This document shows, one piece after another, positions 5,743 through 8,569 of a DNA stretch of 8,569 nucleotides. Position numbers and translations under genes: made by a program. Within the stretch, counting starts at the first letter, position 1. The number at the start of each line of letters is the position of its first letter. The stretch spans positions 1-8,569 of the forward strand of contig SFQZ01000099.1 in NCBI GenBank assembly GCA_004562915.1, in the 5' to 3' direction. The notes under the pieces are model-generated. The model made no database searches, was not told the DNA's origin, and saw only the letters and a program-made list of their open reading frames with translations. The stretch is from a bacterium. Lineage in GTDB: Bacteria; Bacillota_A; Clostridia; Lachnospirales; Lachnospiraceae.

Positions 5743-7377
5743 ATGATAAGCACAAGTAATGTAACGCTCCGTGTCGGGAAAAAGGCATTGTTTGAAGATG
5801 TAAATATTAAATTTACGGAAGGAAACTGCTATGGCCTGATTGGAGCGAACGGAGCCGGAAAGTCAACCTTTTTGAAAATTCTTTCCGGACAGCTTGAACC
5901 GACTTCCGGGGAAGTAATCATTTCACCGGGGGATCGTCTGTCATTCCTGCAGCAGGACCACTTTAAATATGACCAGTATCCGGTTCTGGACACAGTCATT
6001 ATGGGAAATGCGCGCCTTTATGAGATCATGAAGGAAAAGGAAGTCATCTATGCAAAAGAAGATTTTACCGATGAAGACGGAATCAAAGCAAGCGAGCTGG
6101 AGGCCGAATTTGCCACGCTGAACGGGTGGGAGGCAGAATCCGATGCAGCTACACTTCTGAATGGACTTGGTATTGAGACAGAGCTTCATTATACTTTGAT
6201 GAAGGATTTGACCGGTGCACAGAAGGTCAAAGTACTTCTTGCGCAAGCCCTGTTTGGATCACCGGATATTCTGCTTCTGGACGAGCCGACCAACCATTTG
6301 GACCTGGATGCGATCGCATGGCTGGAAGAATTCCTGATCAACTTTGATAATACTGTGATTGTTGTATCCCACGACCGTTATTTCCTGAATAAAGTCTGTA
6401 CACAGATTGCAGACATTGATTATGGAAAGATTCAGCTTTATGCCGGAAACTATGATTTCTGGTATGAATCCAGTCAGCTTTTGATTCGTCAGATGAAAGA
6501 AGCGAACAAGAAAAAGGAAGAAAAAATCAAAGAATTACAGGAATTCATTTCCCGATTCAGCGCCAACGCTTCCAAATCCCGTCAGGCGACTTCCAGAAAG
6601 CGCGCGTTGGAGAAGATTCAGCTTGAAGAGATCCGCCCTTCCAGCCGCAAATATCCTTATATCGATTTCAAGCCAAATCGTGAGATCGGAAATGAAGTGC
6701 TTACAGTCGACGGAATTTCCAAGACAATTGACGGTGTGAAAATTCTGGACAATATTTCTTTCACACTCAATCATGACGATAAAGTCGCATTTGTCGGTGG
6801 AAATGAATTTGCTAAAACGGTACTCTTCCAGATCCTGATCGGAGAAATGGAACCGGATGAGGGAACCTATAAATGGGGTGTTACCACTTCGCAGGCGTAT
6901 TTCCCGAAAGACAGCGGGAAAGAATTCGACAACGATGACACTATCGTGGAATGGCTGACACAGTATTCCGAAGTCAAGGATGTGACCTATGTACGCGGCT
7001 TCCTCGGAAGAATGCTTTTTGCCGGTGAAGACGGTGTCAAGAAAGTTAAAGTGCTCTCCGGAGGCGAGAAAGTGCGCTGTCTGCTTTCGAAAATGATGAT
7101 TTCCGGTGCGAATGTCCTGATTCTGGACGAGCCGACTGACCACCTGGATATGGAAGCAATTACCGCACTCAACAACGGAATGAAAAAATTCCCGGGAGTA
7201 CTGCTCTTCGCTTCCCGTGACCACCAGATCGTCGAGACTACCGCAAACCGTATTATGGAAATTATGCCGGGAGGTAAGATGATCGATAAGATCACGACTT
7301 ATGATGAATACCTTGCAAGCGATGAGATGGCGAGAAAACGTCAGACTTATACGGCTTCGGGGGATGATGAAGATTAG
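5743..7377 (+). CDS. ABC-F family ATPase, YbiT-like
   Basis: A 544-residue soluble protein with two ATP-binding cassettes and no membrane segment, so it is an ABC-F ribosome-associated ATPase rather than a transporter. NBD1: Walker A GANGAGKST (34-42), signature LTGAQK (156-161, atypical), Walker B ILLLDEPTNHLD, H-loop SHDR (H210). Linker about 243-310: a Lys/Glu-rich helical hairpin including MKEANKKKEEKIKEL. NBD2: P-loop region GGNEFAKT (352-359, atypical), signature LSGGEK (439-443 region, canonical), Walker B LILDEPTDHLD, and SRDH (491-494) where SHDR is usual. The C-terminal ANRIMEI, EYL and acidic tail fit the YbiT group seen across Clostridia. The start has AAGGAG ten bases upstream. 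It is transcribed away from the transporter row. YbiT-like ABC-Fs are thought to tune translation rather than give drug resistance; the exact role here is unknown. Confidence 0.95.
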   Translation: MISTSNVTLRVGKKALFEDVNIKFTEGNCYGLIGANGAGKSTFLKILSGQLEPTSGEVIISPGDRLSFLQQDHFKYDQYPVLDTVIMGNARLYEIMKEKEVIYAKEDFTDEDGIKASELEAEFATLNGWEAESDAATLLNGLGIETELHYTLMKDLTGAQKVKVLLAQALFGSPDILLLDEPTNHLDLDAIAWLEEFLINFDNTVIVVSHDRYFLNKVCTQIADIDYGKIQLYAGNYDFWYESSQLLIRQMKEANKKKEEKIKELQEFISRFSANASKSRQATSRKRALEKIQLEEIRPSSRKYPYIDFKPNREIGNEVLTVDGISKTIDGVKILDNISFTLNHDDKVAFVGGNEFAKTVLFQILIGEMEPDEGTYKWGVTTSQAYFPKDSGKEFDNDDTIVEWLTQYSEVKDVTYVRGFLGRMLFAGEDGVKKVKVLSGGEKVRCLLSKMMISGANVLILDEPTDHLDMEAITALNNGMKKFPGVLLFASRDHQIVETTANRIMEIMPGGKMIDKITTYDEYLASDEMARKRQTYTASGDDED

Positions 7378-7384
7378 AGGGGAT

Positions 7385-7567
7385 TTGGACTAAGGGACGC
7401 CCCGCCCACCTGTCCCGTCTATACCTGGACACGCTTTCGCTCGGGAAAAAACGCAGCGGTACTATGATGCCAGGACGCCGCATTTTGTGCGGCTTCTGCC
7501 ATCAAGTGCCGGCGTTTTTTACGGTCCTGGCATAGATGGGACAGATGGGCGGGGCTGACTAGTTCAA
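7385..7567. repeat. Large imperfect palindromic element (MITE- or REP-like)
   Basis: Outer arms pair over about 45 bases. The left arm (from about 7385, including GCCCCGCCCACCTGTCCC at 7399-7416) matches the reverse complement of the right arm, which reads GGGACAGATGGGCGGGGC at 7538-7555 and ends with AGTTCAA at 7561-7567. Pairing continues inward: CCTGGAC (7424-7430) against the CCTGG/CATA region near 7526, A6 against T6, and a central stem GCCGCA/TGCGGC (7477-7482, 7488-7493). The left arm has about 15 unpaired bases near 7431-7445. The element is more GC-rich than its flanks and begins 8 bases after the ABC-F stop. I see no flanking direct duplication and no transposase. It may be a non-autonomous mobile repeat or a dispersed intergenic palindrome; copy number in the genome would decide. 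Confidence 0.7.
7446..7520. terminator. Possible bidirectional terminator inside the palindrome
   Basis: A strong stem (about 16 pairs with a mismatch and a bulge, 7467-7502, loop TTTTG region) lies inside a weaker stem whose ends are A6 (7446-7451) and T6 (7515-7520). On either strand a GC-rich hairpin is thus followed by a U-tract. It sits between the convergent ABC-F gene and the minus-strand genes to the right, as a shared terminator should. Confidence 0.55.
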
Positions 7568-7622
7568 AGACGGGAGTATGATAGCTGAAATACCATTCAA
7601 TATAACGGAGTAATACGGATTT

Positions 7623-7829
7623 TTATTTTGTGTGATTGTATTCTCTCCTTTTTCGGCTGGTAAGTTTGATTCCTTCATTGATGACAGCAATCAGGCAAAC
7701 GGCAAATAATTCGTGTATCGGTATTTTCTGGCTGGCAGATGCCGATTCAAATACTCGGTGCAGCACAACAGTATGATCAATGGTCTCACGCCGTTTATCT
7801 GGGTGTTTGAATGGAATTTCTTTGTCCAT
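7623..7829 (-). CDS. Small hypothetical protein, uncertain
   Basis: A 68-codon frame starting 6 bases after the stop of the upstream acetyltransferase. The GAGGT formed by that gene's last Arg codon and stop lies about 7-9 bases before its ATG, the same coupling style seen in the left-hand gene row. The product is basic at both ends, with one mildly hydrophobic section (LFAVCLIAVI, about residues 41-50) and a Lys/Arg-rich tail. No family, signal peptide or cofactor motif is recognised. It ends about 55 bases before the palindrome. It could be a real coupled small gene, the remnant of a longer gene, or a chance frame; the placement and Shine-Dalgarno are the only positive evidence. Confidence 0.4.
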   Translation of the reverse strand: MDKEIPFKHPDKRRETIDHTVVLHRVFESASASQKIPIHELFAVCLIAVINEGIKLTSRKRREYNHTK

Positions 7830-7835
7830 ACTATT

Positions 7836-8339
7836 CTACCTCAGTTTCCCCAAAATACAGAGATCATAAATACTCTCATCCTTCACAACGGCCTGTTTCA
7901 TCGTGCCTTCCATTGCAAATCCATTTTTCTCAAGGACTTTTTTGGATGCATTGTTTGGATTATATACCAGCCCGGTGATCCGCAAAATATCAAGCTCATC
8001 AAAAGCAATTTGACATATTTGCCGGACTGCCTCTGTCATAATTCCTTTTGACCAGTATTCCGTCAGTAGAAAATATCCAATTTCCGCATCTTTGCAGAAA
8101 ACGTCATCTTTCCTTTCAACCGAAATGTTTCCAACGATTTTATCATCCACAGAAATGGAACGAAAAATACCATTTGAACCTTCGTTTTCTTCCACCATAC
8201 CCAGCCACCATTTTGCATTATCTTCCGTATATGGGAAAGGCAACCGGTTTGAAAGATACGTTCTGCTTACTGCATTACAAATAGATACCAGATCATCTGA
8301 ATCCTCGATAGACCATTTTTTCAATTCCAGCTTCATCAT
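7836..8339 (-). CDS. RimJ/RimL-like GNAT acetyltransferase
   Basis: A 167-residue cytoplasmic acetyltransferase that should move acetyl from acetyl-CoA to an amine. Features in order: LELKKWSIEDSDDL (N-terminal strand and helix), WWLGMVEE (45-51), DKIVGNISVER (66-76), AEIGYFL (85-91), the acetyl-CoA loop YWSKGIMTEAV (95-105, the usual YWGKGYATEA form), and NNASKKVLEKNGF (129-141) before the final strands. This is the Acetyltransf_3 pattern of ribosomal-protein and small-molecule N-acetyltransferases; the substrate cannot be told. The start at 8339 is chosen because GGAGG lies 8 bases upstream and a near-consensus promoter lies just before it. A longer frame to a TTG at 8405 would begin inside the promoter. 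It lies 74 bases after a resistance-type ABC-F gene, so a role in drug or stress tolerance is conceivable but unproven. Confidence 0.9.
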   Translation of the reverse strand: MMKLELKKWSIEDSDDLVSICNAVSRTYLSNRLPFPYTEDNAKWWLGMVEENEGSNGIFRSISVDDKIVGNISVERKDDVFCKDAEIGYFLLTEYWSKGIMTEAVRQICQIAFDELDILRITGLVYNPNNASKKVLEKNGFAMEGTMKQAVVKDESIYDLCILGKLR

Positions 8340-8347
8340 ACGCTCTT

Positions 8348-8352
8348 CCTCC
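8348..8352 (-). promoter_or_regulatory. Shine-Dalgarno GGAGG of the acetyltransferase
   Basis: GGAGG with 8 bases to the ATG at 8339. A second in-frame ATG follows directly at 8336. This site rules against the longer frame starting at 8405. Confidence 0.8.
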
Positions 8353-8376
8353 AAATTGAGTAAATATTTTCCTACC

Positions 8377-8405
8377 ATTATGCTCTTTTCGATCTGCTTT
8401 GTCAA
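8377..8405 (-). promoter_or_regulatory. Near-consensus sigma-A promoter for the acetyltransferase
   Basis: Reading leftward, a perfect TTGACA (8405-8400) and CATAAT (8382-8377, 5 of 6) are exactly 17 bases apart. The predicted transcript start near 8370 leaves a leader of about 30 bases before the ATG at 8339. It begins 9 bases after the stop of the upstream ABC-F gene, so the acetyltransferase can be expressed independently of it. Confidence 0.75.
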
Positions 8406-8413
8406 TATTCATT

Positions 8414-8569
8414 TTACATATCAATCACTTTTGTCGCAATTTTATCCCGAAACCGAGCATCATGTTCCACAATAAGCATAGTCGGACGAAATATTTCAAA
8501 CAAATTCTCGATCTGAATTCTTGAAAAGACATCAATATAATTCAAAGGCTCATCCCATATATAAAGGTG
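8414..8569 (-). CDS. Lsa-like ABC-F ribosomal protection protein, C-terminal end (5' part outside window)
   Basis: The last 51 codons of an ABC-F protein of the Lsa/Vga-like group. The visible sequence contains Walker B in the variant form HLYIWDEPLNYIDVFS (residues 1-16 of the fragment), where YIWDEPLNYID replaces the usual LLDEPTNHLD, followed by PTMLIVEHD (29-37) with the H-loop histidine and a short C-terminal strand KVIDM. This WDEPLNYID form is typical of antibiotic-resistance ABC-F proteins that displace lincosamides, streptogramins A and pleuromutilins from the ribosome. It is distinct from the YbiT-like protein at 5743-7377. Which drugs it protects against cannot be judged from the tail alone. 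Confidence 0.88.
   Translation of the reverse strand, partial: HLYIWDEPLNYIDVFSRIQIENLFEIFRPTMLIVEHDARFRDKIATKVIDM

Noticed and set aside
5691..5759. A 22-codon possible leader ORF overlapping the ABC-F start
   Set aside because: Its ATG lies before the predicted transcript start and lacks a Shine-Dalgarno, so attenuation by a leader peptide is not supported.
6535..7224. A 229-codon minus-strand frame inside the ABC-F gene
   Set aside because: It is the antisense of a clearly coding NBD2 and linker region and has no recognisable domain.
7292..7483. Minus-strand 63-codon frame across the palindrome
   Set aside because: It covers the inverted repeat and the antisense of the ABC-F end, with no domain or ribosome binding site.
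8340..8405. N-terminal extension of the acetyltransferase to the TTG at 8405
   Set aside because: It begins inside the TTGACA element of the promoter and has no Shine-Dalgarno; ATG 8339 has GGAGG at 8 bases.
7713..8475. Plus-strand frames of 78-127 codons opposite the small ORF and the acetyltransferase
   Set aside because: The minus strand encodes a clear GNAT protein with promoter and Shine-Dalgarno; the plus frames have no such support.
1..8569. CRISPR array, tRNA, rRNA or known riboswitch
   Set aside because: No regular repeat-spacer pattern, no cloverleaf-like or rRNA-like sequence, and no recognised riboswitch core was seen in the short intergenic stretches.

Overview
The window looks like a piece of a Clostridia chromosome, most likely from Lachnospiraceae. 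The base composition is moderate, Shine-Dalgarno sequences of the AGGAGG type are strong, genes are tightly packed, and the protein types fit: a SpoIIE-type phosphatase with its own sensor, a MATE transporter with an RsbW-like tail, and a YbiT-like ABC-F protein with a non-canonical second P-loop. The taxonomic call is inference from style and family resemblance only.

Left part (1-5536, all minus strand): a compact gene row that reads right to left. It begins with a MATE-family transporter carrying a C-terminal histidine-kinase-like ATP-binding domain (3788-5536). It continues with a SAM-dependent methyltransferase (2917-3771/3786), a GNAT-like acyltransferase with a C-terminal cysteine cluster (2299-2913), and a membrane-anchored sensor/HAMP/PP2C SpoIIE-type serine phosphatase (668-2302). 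The first four genes are separated by a few bases or overlap by 4 bases (ATGA), and some Shine-Dalgarno sequences lie in the upstream gene's last codons or stop codon, so they very likely form one coupled transcription unit. After a 57-base gap, a metallophosphatase/5'-nucleotidase gene (1-610) follows and runs off the window. Its signal-peptide start and its enzyme domain lie in different frames.

Middle (5537-7377): a 206-base divergent intergenic region holds candidate promoters for both directions. It is followed by a plus-strand ABC-F ATPase gene (5743-7377), complete and YbiT-like.

Right part (7378-8569): a roughly 180-base imperfect palindrome (7385-7567) sits between convergent genes. 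It contains a hairpin flanked by A6 and T6 that could terminate transcription in both directions. Minus-strand genes follow: a small uncertain ORF (7623-7829), a RimJ/RimL-like GNAT acetyltransferase (7836-8339) with a near-consensus promoter, and the last 51 codons of a second, Lsa-like antibiotic-resistance ABC-F protein (8414-8569).

How the genes may work together: the most interesting idea is that the transporter's ATP-binding tail (anti-sigma/kinase type) and the sensor phosphatase are opposing arms of a partner-switching circuit. That circuit would control export of, or response to, a small molecule modified by the methyltransferase and the acyltransferase. No STAS-domain protein, the expected substrate of such a circuit, is visible in the window, so this remains inference.
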